Below are positions 39,428 to 46,420 of a DNA stretch of 64,000 bases, one piece after another. This stretch comes from Idiomarina seosinensis (GTDB lineage: Bacteria > Pseudomonadota > Gammaproteobacteria > Enterobacterales > Alteromonadaceae). How positions within the stretch are numbered: the first letter of the stretch is position 1; each line of letters opens with the position of its first letter. The position numbers and the translations under genes are program-made. The notes beneath the pieces are model-generated. The model was not told the origin of the DNA, made no database searches, and saw only the letters and a list, made by a program, of their open reading frames with translations. The stretch covers positions 186,001 through 250,000 of the forward strand of contig NZ_PIQF01000002.1 of assembly GCF_003987275.1 (NCBI RefSeq), given 5' to 3'.

Positions 39428-40061
39428 CAATGATCTCCTTATCAACACTTAATAATTGCCAGGCCAAATCTACCCGCGCTTGCGGATAGTCTGTCACTTT
39501 ATAGCGGAACTTATACCACTGTACTTCTGGATTCCGTTTGCGTAACTCCCGGAAAAACTCCTGGAGCTCCGTGAAGTTCCCTTGATAAGAGGCGTTAACT
39601 CGATGCCGATATAAGTTCACGGTTTGTTCTGTGGTAATCGCTTCAGGAGAACTCGACTCCAGACTAACAAGAGCGATCCCGTCAGGATAATCCAACGCAT
39701 TTTCTATAAACTTTCGCCTTGCAGATTGATCAAGCAACGTATAGCTATCGGTCTTTTCTTTCAGTGACGCTAATCGTGCCTGCTTTCGTTTTATCTCTTC
39801 CAGTAACGGTTTATCGACGTTAACTGCTAATTGTTGCTGCAATTGTGCCGATGCTATTTCTAACTGTTCAATCTGTTGTTCAGAGGCTCTTATTTTTTGC
39901 TCATCCCTACGCAGTTGCTCCTGTTGCGGCAGCACGCCGTAGCTTATTAATGGCAAGGTTACTAAAACCCAAGCTGCGACAGCGATCAGCGCTCTGCGCT
40001 CTTTCGGTAGTTCGCTAAACTTTTCACAGTACTGCTGCCACAAATCGTGCCATTGACGCAT
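39420..40061 (-). CDS. mshJ: MSHA biogenesis protein MshJ (PilO-like)
   Basis: Inner-membrane alignment protein analogous to PilO, 213 residues. A membrane helix (about residues 25-43, LIAVAAWVLVTLPLISYG) is followed by a coiled coil (EQQIEQLEIASAQLQQQL) and a ferredoxin-like periplasmic domain. The start overlaps the mshI2 stop (TAATG). Identified by topology and order. Confidence 0.83.
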   Translation of the reverse strand: MRQWHDLWQQYCEKFSELPKERRALIAVAAWVLVTLPLISYGVLPQQEQLRRDEQKIRASEQQIEQLEIASAQLQQQLAVNVDKPLLEEIKRKQARLASLKEKTDSYTLLDQSARRKFIENALDYPDGIALVSLESSSPEAITTEQTVNLYRHRVNASYQGNFTELQEFFRELRKRNPEVQWYKFRYKVTDYPQARVDLAWQLLSVDKEIIGG

Positions 40062-40684
40062 TATTGACTGTCCTCTCGCTCAGAGGTCTCAGGTGCCGTT
40101 TCGGACGTATCCTGATTGGTCAGGCTAAAAGTCTGCTCTCCTTTGTCATTTCTATCGAGATCGACAACAGCAAAACGACTACGTGACAAAAGCTCTGTTT
40201 GATCAAATCGTTTCATCCAACGAGGCAACAAATTTGCTTTTATCGCCTTGCCATTTAACGACACGCCCGCCGGGGTCATGGAAAACTCTGTTAACCACAA
40301 GCCTTCAATATTTGTGTTTGACAGGTCCTGCATCAGCTCATCAGGTGTATTGGTTTGACGCTGCTGTTCGGCCAACTTGGTGTTTAGCTGACGTTGAGCT
40401 GTGATTTCTTTGTCCAGTTGGTCCGCTCGCTCGGCAAGTTGCTGACTTGGCTCGCGTTGCTCTAACTGTTGCTGTTGCTGCTGTTGCTGTTGCTGAGCCT
40501 GATTTAATTGCTGATTAACACGTTCAAGCTGCTGCTTAACTTTGTCACTTTGCCACCCGACATAAATTGACGCGCTAACAGCCACGATTAAAAGCACCAC
40601 CGCAACAATAATTAACCTGGGTAAGGTCAGTGTTTGAACAACTGGCTTTAACTCGTCGCGTAGCAGGTTAACTGTTTGTTTCAT
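40061..40684 (-). CDS. MSHA biogenesis protein, PilN-like (MshI2)
   Basis: PilN-like alignment protein of 207 residues. The N-terminus MKQTVNLLRDEL matches the PilN motif (VNLLP-like) that binds PilM, followed by one membrane helix (about residues 22-43) and a coiled coil containing an uninterrupted run of ten Gln (residues 64-73). It overlaps the PilM-like gene by four bases (ATGA). In some genera PilM and PilN parts are called MshI and MshI2. Confidence 0.82.
   Translation of the reverse strand: MKQTVNLLRDELKPVVQTLTLPRLIIVAVVLLIVAVSASIYVGWQSDKVKQQLERVNQQLNQAQQQQQQQQQQLEQREPSQQLAERADQLDKEITAQRQLNTKLAEQQRQTNTPDELMQDLSNTNIEGLWLTEFSMTPAGVSLNGKAIKANLLPRWMKRFDQTELLSRSRFAVVDLDRNDKGEQTFSLTNQDTSETAPETSEREDSQ
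40466..40495 (-). repeat. Ten-glutamine codon run in the PilN-like gene
   Basis: Residues 64-73 are all Gln, encoded by mixed CAG and CAA codons, within a coiled coil. Mixed codons reduce slippage but the tract may still vary between strains. Confidence 0.8.
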
Positions 40685-41625
40685 TCACCGGCTCCAGTAG
40701 CTGAGTCAGGAGATTTATCCGGCAATGCTGCAGCCAACGCTTCAATATCACTAAAGTCGCCTTCACAGAGCTCGTTCATCCAGGACTGGTACGAAAAAGC
40801 CTCTACATTCACTGCTAATAAATCTTGTAAAGCTGTTTTCATTGCGTCCATTTGTGGATGTTTGATAGCAAGCTGTATTTGTTTCACCGGAGCTTGTCGC
40901 AGCTGGCTCTCAAAGTAATCCATTGACCGTTGCAACTCAGTCGCCATCGGCTCCATTGCACCAAGCTCGATTTCCTCTTTACTGTAGCCATCAAGCGATC
41001 TCAGACCACGCAGGCCGCGAGAAAAACATAACTGTCCCTGATGATAGATTTGAGCTATGTAGCCACCATTTTGGACAGGGTACAAACAAAGCACCGCTGT
41101 CGCTGATGGTTCATGCAGCTTTTTAAGCTGCAGTTCACCAACAGAGATTAATACTAACTGCCAATCGGCATTTATTATGGCATGCACCCAGTCGACTAAT
41201 TCACTCTTTTTAGCGACCACCGCAACCACTTTATTGTGGCCTGATGCCTGGTAGGGAAGCTCATAATAGTCTGTGATCATGTCTTCCGGAGCTAACTCCA
41301 CCAGCTCACCGAGCTGAAAAGCGAGGCTCGAGGCGATATCTTGCTCAGGTAGGTCGGGTCGGTCGATAGCAACGGCCTGATAATGGCGGACGCCCAAAAC
41401 AAGCTCCGTTACGCAGTGTCTTAGGTCGAGCTTATGGTAGCGTTTTTGGCACTGCTCTATAGTTGAGGGGATATCGCCTGCTGAAAGGTCAAAAGTATCG
41501 TTAACAACAACTTCGGGATGGTCATGCTTTGTATGCCGCAACACTAAAAGTCGCAGCTGCTGTTCACCCAAGTGTAAAATTATCCGGTATTCACCAGAAC
41601 GCGTCTGAGACGCTCCGAAGCGCAC
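40681..41625 (-). CDS. mshI: MSHA biogenesis protein MshI (PilM-like)
   Basis: Cytoplasmic actin-like PilM homologue of the MSHA machine, 314 residues. It has ELVLGVRHYQAVAIDRPDLP, SSLAFQLGELVEL and AVVAKKSELVDWV, consistent with a degenerate PilM/ASKHA fold. It begins with GTG 41625 (MRFGASQ) behind AAGGAAG. It is the first pilus gene of the run, with a 90-base AT-rich gap upstream that may carry the operon promoter; no convincing -35/-10 pair was seen. No mshH gene is present upstream. Confidence 0.84.
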   Translation of the reverse strand: MRFGASQTRSGEYRIILHLGEQQLRLLVLRHTKHDHPEVVVNDTFDLSAGDIPSTIEQCQKRYHKLDLRHCVTELVLGVRHYQAVAIDRPDLPEQDIASSLAFQLGELVELAPEDMITDYYELPYQASGHNKVVAVVAKKSELVDWVHAIINADWQLVLISVGELQLKKLHEPSATAVLCLYPVQNGGYIAQIYHQGQLCFSRGLRGLRSLDGYSKEEIELGAMEPMATELQRSMDYFESQLRQAPVKQIQLAIKHPQMDAMKTALQDLLAVNVEAFSYQSWMNELCEGDFSDIEALAAALPDKSPDSATGAGE

Positions 41626-41715
41626 GGTACTTCCTTTTTCTCATAATAGTTATAGGATTCAAATGCTAACACGTTTTATAACATAAAGAGAACAAAAAAC
41701 TATCGCCATATCACC

Positions 41716-43335
41716 CTAAAAACGGAACTGGCTAACAGCCCGGCCAAGCTTTCCAGCCAGTGTTTGTAATTGGTGTGCGGTGGAGCTGGTATGCTCTGTT
41801 GCTTCTTGATTTTGGTCTGCCATCTCAGAGAACCGTTCTACATTGCGGGCCACCTCGTCACTGGCGGCATTTTGCTCGCCCAGAGCATTACTAATATCCT
41901 GCACAACCTGCAACACTCGGTCGAAGCTTTCGCGAATTTCATTAATCGCCTGACCTGTCATGGAGGCAAGCTCGACACCCTCTTCTACTTCCTGAACGCC
42001 GTGCTGCATTTGTTTAACGCTGGCCTGAGTCCCCGTTTGAATCTTAGCAACCATGGATTCAATTTCGTCGGTTGATTCGCTGGTTCGTTGTGCCAGGTGA
42101 CGCACTTCGTCAGCAACAACCGAGAAGCCACGACCCTGCTCACCGGCCCGAGCTGCTTCGATAGCCGCATTCAACGCCAACAAATTGGTTTGATCAGCAA
42201 TAGATTTAATCACGTTAACAATGGAGGTAATTTGCTCAGATTGCTTATCCAGTTCGACTAATTGCCCGGACGCTTGCTGCACCGCATCACTAATTCGATT
42301 CATAGCAGCCACCATCTGCTCCATAATGGCCGCACTTTCTTCGGCGTTTTTGCCTGACTCTTCGGAAATTTGTTTAGCTTCAGCGGCATTATCGGCTACG
42401 TGATTAATACTAACGCTAAGCTCCTGCACTGAGGTAGCGATGGTATTTGATGCTTTGGACTGTTCGTCAGAGGAAGCCGACAACTGCTCAGCTGTGCTTG
42501 CAACCGATTGACTGGCCGAATCAAGTTCGCCCGAGGCAGATTTGATTTCGCCCATCATATTGCGCAACTGAGTCTGCATGGTTGCCATTGCCGATAGCAG
42601 CTCGGCAATCTCATCGCCCCCCTCGTCATCTACCTGGCTATTCAGATTGCCGTCAGCAATTGCTGTTGCAACCCGCATTGCATCGTTAATCCGGGTTTCT
42701 AGCTGACGTTTGAATAACATGGCCGAGACAACCGCCACGGCTGCAACTAAAAGCCCTCCAATAACAACGACTAAACGAACGACATTAGCAGCGGCGTCAG
42801 CGGCATCGGTTCGATCCACCAAAAGTTGCTCTTCCGTCGCTGCAAACTCGTTCATCAGGCTACGCAATTGTTCCATACTTTGTTCGCCGCGCCCTTGCTT
42901 GACGATATAAGCCGCCTGGTCAAGTCCCATTGCTCCGGTACCATATTGGGTGCGAATATCTATCGGCGGCTCTACGGCCTCGGTTAACCATTGCTGATAA
43001 ACCTCTTCGACTTTAGCAAGCCGTTGCTGCTGCTGCGGATTGTCCGAAGTAAGCTGGCGTAATGACTTTAAATTACGCTGCACGCCTTCTTTACCCTCTA
43101 TATAGGGCTGTTTAGCGTTGTCTTCACCACTGATGACGAAGCTAAGATAACCACTTTCAATGCTTAACAAATGTTTAACGACATCTTCAGCTTCACTAAT
43201 GACCGTAAATGTGTGCTCTGCACGGGCTGTCGTATCAACCATATTCGATACACTTACCATTACCGTTGCTATAAGCCCGGCAAGAACTATTACGATAACG
43301 CCAAAGGCGATGACCAGTTTGTGTATCAGCTTCAT
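41716..43335 (-). CDS. Methyl-accepting chemotaxis protein with CHASE3 sensor
   Basis: Membrane chemoreceptor, 539 residues. TM1 (about residues 8-30) leads to a periplasmic helical CHASE3-like domain (about 38-180, with [18 protein letters not shown]), TM2 (about 187-208, [20 protein letters not shown]), a HAMP domain, and the signalling domain with the hairpin tip [21 protein letters not shown] and [11 protein letters not shown] split from it. It probably signals to CheA/CheW encoded elsewhere. It is on the pilus strand, upstream of mshI by 90 bases. Its leader contains a FliA-like -10 element and two dyads. Confidence 0.9.
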   Translation of the reverse strand: MKLIHKLVIAFGVIVIVLAGLIATVMVSVSNMVDTTARAEHTFTVISEAEDVVKHLLSIESGYLSFVISGEDNAKQPYIEGKEGVQRNLKSLRQLTSDNPQQQQRLAKVEEVYQQWLTEAVEPPIDIRTQYGTGAMGLDQAAYIVKQGRGEQSMEQLRSLMNEFAATEEQLLVDRTDAADAAANVVRLVVVIGGLLVAAVAVVSAMLFKRQLETRINDAMRVATAIADGNLNSQVDDEGGDEIAELLSAMATMQTQLRNMMGEIKSASGELDSASQSVASTAEQLSASSDEQSKASNTIATSVQELSVSINHVADNAAEAKQISEESGKNAEESAAIMEQMVAAMNRISDAVQQASGQLVELDKQSEQITSIVNVIKSIADQTNLLALNAAIEAARAGEQGRGFSVVADEVRHLAQRTSESTDEIESMVAKIQTGTQASVKQMQHGVQEVEEGVELASMTGQAINEIRESFDRVLQVVQDISNALGEQNAASDEVARNVERFSEMADQNQEATEHTSSTAHQLQTLAGKLGRAVSQFRF

Positions 43336-43368
43336 ACGGTTGTTCCCATTTGCTCGGTGCTCTCCTTT

Positions 43369-43394
43369 CCAATAATGTCATTATCGGCCCGATA
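43369..43394 (-). promoter_or_regulatory. Dyad pair and FliA-like -10 element upstream of the chemoreceptor
   Basis: On the minus strand GCCGATAA (43381-43388) equals the sigma-28 (FliA) -10 consensus, 46 bases before the start; the -35 match at the right distance is poor (TGTA for TAAA). The same bases sit in two dyads: TATCGG-C-CCGATA (43382-43394) and a 19-bp palindrome with one mismatch (43369-43387, arms CCxATAATG). It may be a flagellar promoter, an operator, or both. Confidence 0.4.
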
Positions 43395-43414
43395 GAGAGT
43401 TTCTACAGTCTTTT

Positions 43415-44455
43415 TTAACGGTGCTTAGTCATCTGCCATTGTAACGACTGCCCTGCATAATACGGCACAATGACACCATCTGCGGTATCCAATGATGCTG
43501 GCAAACTCCAGGGTTTACGAATTAAAGTAACGGTTTGTTGATTTCGCTCAAAACCGTAAAAAGCGGCACCATTAACAGAGGCAAAATTTTCTAGCTTGTC
43601 GAGTGCTTTATGCTGATCAAAAAACTCGGCATAAAGCTCCAGTGCTGCCGGGGCCGAATAACAGCCTGCACAACCACATGCAGTTTCTTTATTGGCTTTT
43701 ACATGAGGCGCCGAATCGGTACCCAGAAAAAACTTTGAGCTGCCTGATAAGGCCGCTTGTTGCAGTCGCAGCTGGTGCTCACGGCGTTTTAAAATCGGTA
43801 GACAATAATTATGCGGCTTGACGCCGCCAACCAATAAATCATTGCGGTTCATCAGCAAGTGTTGTGGCGTTATGGTCGCTGCGACATTGTCGTTAGAACC
43901 ATTGACAAAGTCGACCGCATCGCCGGTGGTAATATGCTCTAACACTAAACGTAACTGTGGAAATTGTGTGGTAATTGGCAATAAGTGCCGATCGATAAAC
44001 ACTTTCTCCCGGTCAAAAATATCAATATCTGCATCGGTCACTTCACCATGCACCAGCAATGGCACTTGCTGCTCTTGCATGACCTCCAGCACAGGCGCCA
44101 AAGCTTCTACCGATTTAATACCAGCTGCAGAATTAGTTGTGGCACCAGAGGGGTATAGTTTAAAGCCAATGATGTGCGGGTGTTGCGCTGCCTTTTTTAC
44201 TTCATCTGCAGAAGTCTCGGCCGTTAAGTACAGCGCCATTAGCGGCTCAAAAGTTAATGCAGCCGGTAGCGCCTCGATAATTCGTTGGCGATAGGCTAAA
44301 GCCATATCGACTGTGGTTACCGGCGGCATCAGATTAGGCATAACCACGGCTCGCTTAAAAGTTTGTGCCGATGCCGGCACTGTGGTCTCCAGTAATTTGC
44401 CATCTCGAAGGTGTAAGTGCCAGTCATCTGGGCGGGTTATCGTCAACTGCTGCAT
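43415..44455 (-). CDS. pyrC: Dihydroorotase (type II)
   Basis: Zinc enzyme closing carbamoyl-aspartate to dihydroorotate in pyrimidine synthesis. The 346-residue protein has metal ligands in DDWHLHLRDG, the carbamylated Lys in GFKLYPSGATTNS, LLVHGEVTD, LEHITT, and the C-terminal Asp in LGTDSAPH. The family's Cys cluster CGCAGCYSAPAAL is present. AAAGGAG precedes the ATG, and a good sigma-70 promoter lies between it and tdk. Confidence 0.97.
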   Translation of the reverse strand: MQQLTITRPDDWHLHLRDGKLLETTVPASAQTFKRAVVMPNLMPPVTTVDMALAYRQRIIEALPAALTFEPLMALYLTAETSADEVKKAAQHPHIIGFKLYPSGATTNSAAGIKSVEALAPVLEVMQEQQVPLLVHGEVTDADIDIFDREKVFIDRHLLPITTQFPQLRLVLEHITTGDAVDFVNGSNDNVAATITPQHLLMNRNDLLVGGVKPHNYCLPILKRREHQLRLQQAALSGSSKFFLGTDSAPHVKANKETACGCAGCYSAPAALELYAEFFDQHKALDKLENFASVNGAAFYGFERNQQTVTLIRKPWSLPASLDTADGVIVPYYAGQSLQWQMTKHR

Positions 44456-44500
44456 GAGTTCTCCTTTGTTATCGTTCCGGGAGCTAAAACGGTTGTTTAA

Positions 44501-44530
44501 ATTATAAGCCTTGCCAGCCCGCGCTGTCTA
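44501..44530 (-). promoter_or_regulatory. pyrC promoter
   Basis: TAGACA (44525-44530, five of six matches to TTGACA) and a perfect TATAAT (44501-44506) are 18 bases apart on the minus strand, 46 bases before the pyrC ATG. The -35 overlaps the tdk stop codon, so pyrC can be transcribed independently of tdk. Confidence 0.6.
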
Positions 44531-45109
44531 ACCAATTCCCATAGCTTGTTTCCAGTGTTTTCGACAGCATGAGACATATCGATCGTTACCCCCTATTGCT
44601 ATTTGTTGACCCATGGTTACTGCATTGCCCTGTTTGTCGACTCGTAAAGACATAGTCGCTTTGCGACCACAATGACAGATGGTCTTCATTTCAACCAACT
44701 TGTCAGCAACCGCCAACAATACGGCGCTGCCCGGAAAGGCGTTGCCAAACGCGTCGGTTCTAATGCCATAACACATTACTGGAATATTATGCTGATCCGC
44801 CAAAGTTGTTAATTGCCAAACCTGCTGTTCAGTTAAAAATTGTGCTTCGTCAATCAACAAACAATCAATAGCGCTGCGTTGATGAGCAGACAGCACTTTT
44901 TCAGTGAGCTCACAGTCACTGCTAAACTGAATAGCAGCGCGCTTAATACCTAGCCGCGACGCTATATAGCCATTGCCAGCACGATCATCAATTGCCGGTG
45001 TCATTAACATCACTCGCTGTTTGCGTTCCTCATAGTTATGAGCAACTTGTAGCAGCGACGTACTTTTCCCGGCATTCATTGCCGAATAAGTGAAATACAG
45101 AGAGGCCAT
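44528..45109 (-). CDS. tdk: Thymidine kinase
   Basis: Salvage kinase phosphorylating thymidine with ATP. The 193-residue type II enzyme has P-loop YSAMNAGKSTSLLQ, the DEAQFL Walker B/catalytic segment, and four zinc cysteines in ICHCGRKA and the C-terminal SCCRKH. The spacing CxC then CC fits the lasso domain. It is divergent from add over an 83-base AT-rich gap; pairing with adenosine deaminase puts two nucleoside-salvage genes together. Confidence 0.96.
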   Translation of the reverse strand: MASLYFTYSAMNAGKSTSLLQVAHNYEERKQRVMLMTPAIDDRAGNGYIASRLGIKRAAIQFSSDCELTEKVLSAHQRSAIDCLLIDEAQFLTEQQVWQLTTLADQHNIPVMCYGIRTDAFGNAFPGSAVLLAVADKLVEMKTICHCGRKATMSLRVDKQGNAVTMGQQIAIGGNDRYVSCCRKHWKQAMGIG

Positions 45110-45134
45110 AGTTTTTTCATTATCGTTATTATTA

Positions 45135-45163
45135 TTGAATGGTGAATTATGTCATCATAATTA
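45135..45163 (+). promoter_or_regulatory. Possible add promoter
   Basis: TTGAAT (45135-45140) and TAATTA (45158-45163) are exactly 17 bases apart in the tdk/add divergent gap, 30 bases before the add start. Both boxes are four of six matches to consensus, so the call is moderate. Confidence 0.4.
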
Positions 45164-45192
45164 AAAGCAAATCTTACCGAGGAGCCACCAAT

Positions 45193-46419
45193 ATGCAATA
45201 CCCTACCGAATTTATTAAAGCCATGCCTAAAGCAGACTTGCACCTGCACTTAGACGGCAGCCTGCGCGCCAGCAGTCTGGTGGATATGGCAAAACGCGCC
45301 GATGTAGAACTACCCAGTTACACCGAAGAGGGGCTCTTCGAGCAGGTTTTTAAGTCTCACTACAATAATCTCGGTGAGTATTTAAATGGCTTTCAATACA
45401 CCTGCGCGGTGCTACGTGACCTGGAAAACCTGGAGCAAGCGGCTTACGAATTAGCTATCGATAATCAGCAAGAGGGCGTCACTTATATCGAGGTACGGTT
45501 TGCTCCCCAGTTGTTAATGAACCCAGCTACGGGCGTTACTTTCGACACGATTATGCATGTGGTTAACGATGGCTTAAGCCGCGCTAAAAATGAATATAAT
45601 CAGCAGACCGAAGTGCAGCAGGGTGAAAAACCCGCGTTTGATTATGGCATCATTAATTGCGCAATGCGTATGTTCGGTAAGAAGGGCTTCTCGCCTTATT
45701 ACACTCAGCTGTTCCAGCAACTCCGTGACTTTGAGCCGATGCAGGTAATCCGTACCGCCGCAATGGAATTGGTTCGTGCCAGTGTCAGGATGCGCGACGA
45801 GGAAGGCATTCCAATTGTTGGCCTGGATATTGCCGGTCAGGAAATAGGTTATCCGGCAAGCCAGTTTAAAGATATCTATGAGTACGCGCACAAGAACTTT
45901 TTGCTGAAAACCGTGCACGCCGGTGAAGCTTATGGTGCCGAAAGCATTTTTGAAGCTTTGACTCAGTGTCATGCAGATCGCCTGGGGCATGGTTACTCTT
46001 TATTTTCACCCGAGATGACCGAAGATCCCAACATTAAAGATCCTAAAGCTTATGGCGAAAAGCTCGCTTCTTATATCGCTGACCAGCGGATTGCGGTAGA
46101 AGTATGCTTAACCAGTAACTTGCAAACCAATCCAGCTATTGGTGATATTAAAAATCACAACTTCAAGCACATGCTGGACCATCGGTTGGCGACGGTTATC
46201 TGCACTGATAACAGGTTGGTCTCACGAACGACGGTCAGCAACGAATACCAGCTCGCGGTTGATAATTTTGATATCCCGTTGCACCGCTTAAAAGATATGG
46301 TGGCATATAGCTTTAAGAAAAATTTCTACCCAGGCTCGTACACTGAAAAACGTGATTACACCAAACAGAATCTGGCGTATTTTGACAAAATGGTCAGCAA
46401 ATTCGGATTAACTGAATAA
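45193..46419 (+). CDS. add: Adenosine deaminase
   Basis: Zinc hydrolase converting adenosine to inosine. The 408-residue protein has MPKADLHLHLDGSLR (metal His-x-His), VHAGEAYGAESI with catalytic Glu, DRLGHGYSL and the CTDNRLVS metal Asp. It is longer than the about 330-residue E. coli enzyme, with insertions around residues 115-160. I start it at ATG 45193 (MQYPTEFIKAMPKADLH) because GAGGAG lies eight bases upstream; the frame extends to 45139 but has no ribosome site there. Its stop is one base from the convergent GGDEF-EAL gene. Confidence 0.93.
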   Translation: MQYPTEFIKAMPKADLHLHLDGSLRASSLVDMAKRADVELPSYTEEGLFEQVFKSHYNNLGEYLNGFQYTCAVLRDLENLEQAAYELAIDNQQEGVTYIEVRFAPQLLMNPATGVTFDTIMHVVNDGLSRAKNEYNQQTEVQQGEKPAFDYGIINCAMRMFGKKGFSPYYTQLFQQLRDFEPMQVIRTAAMELVRASVRMRDEEGIPIVGLDIAGQEIGYPASQFKDIYEYAHKNFLLKTVHAGEAYGAESIFEALTQCHADRLGHGYSLFSPEMTEDPNIKDPKAYGEKLASYIADQRIAVEVCLTSNLQTNPAIGDIKNHNFKHMLDHRLATVICTDNRLVSRTTVSNEYQLAVDNFDIPLHRLKDMVAYSFKKNFYPGSYTEKRDYTKQNLAYFDKMVSKFGLTE

Positions 46420-46420
46420 T

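Noticed and set aside
43335-43352. Five-codon leader peptide ending at the chemoreceptor start
   Set aside because: A mini-frame overlaps the start, but its spacing from AAGGAG is poor and nothing suggests attenuation.
44046-44082. Sigma-54 -24/-12 site inside pyrC (TGGCAC followed by TTGC)
   Set aside because: Spacing between the two elements is wrong and it lies within coding sequence with no start downstream.
45139-45192. Longer adenosine deaminase start
   Set aside because: The extension lies over the likely promoter and lacks a ribosome site; ATG 45193 has GAGGAG at good spacing.
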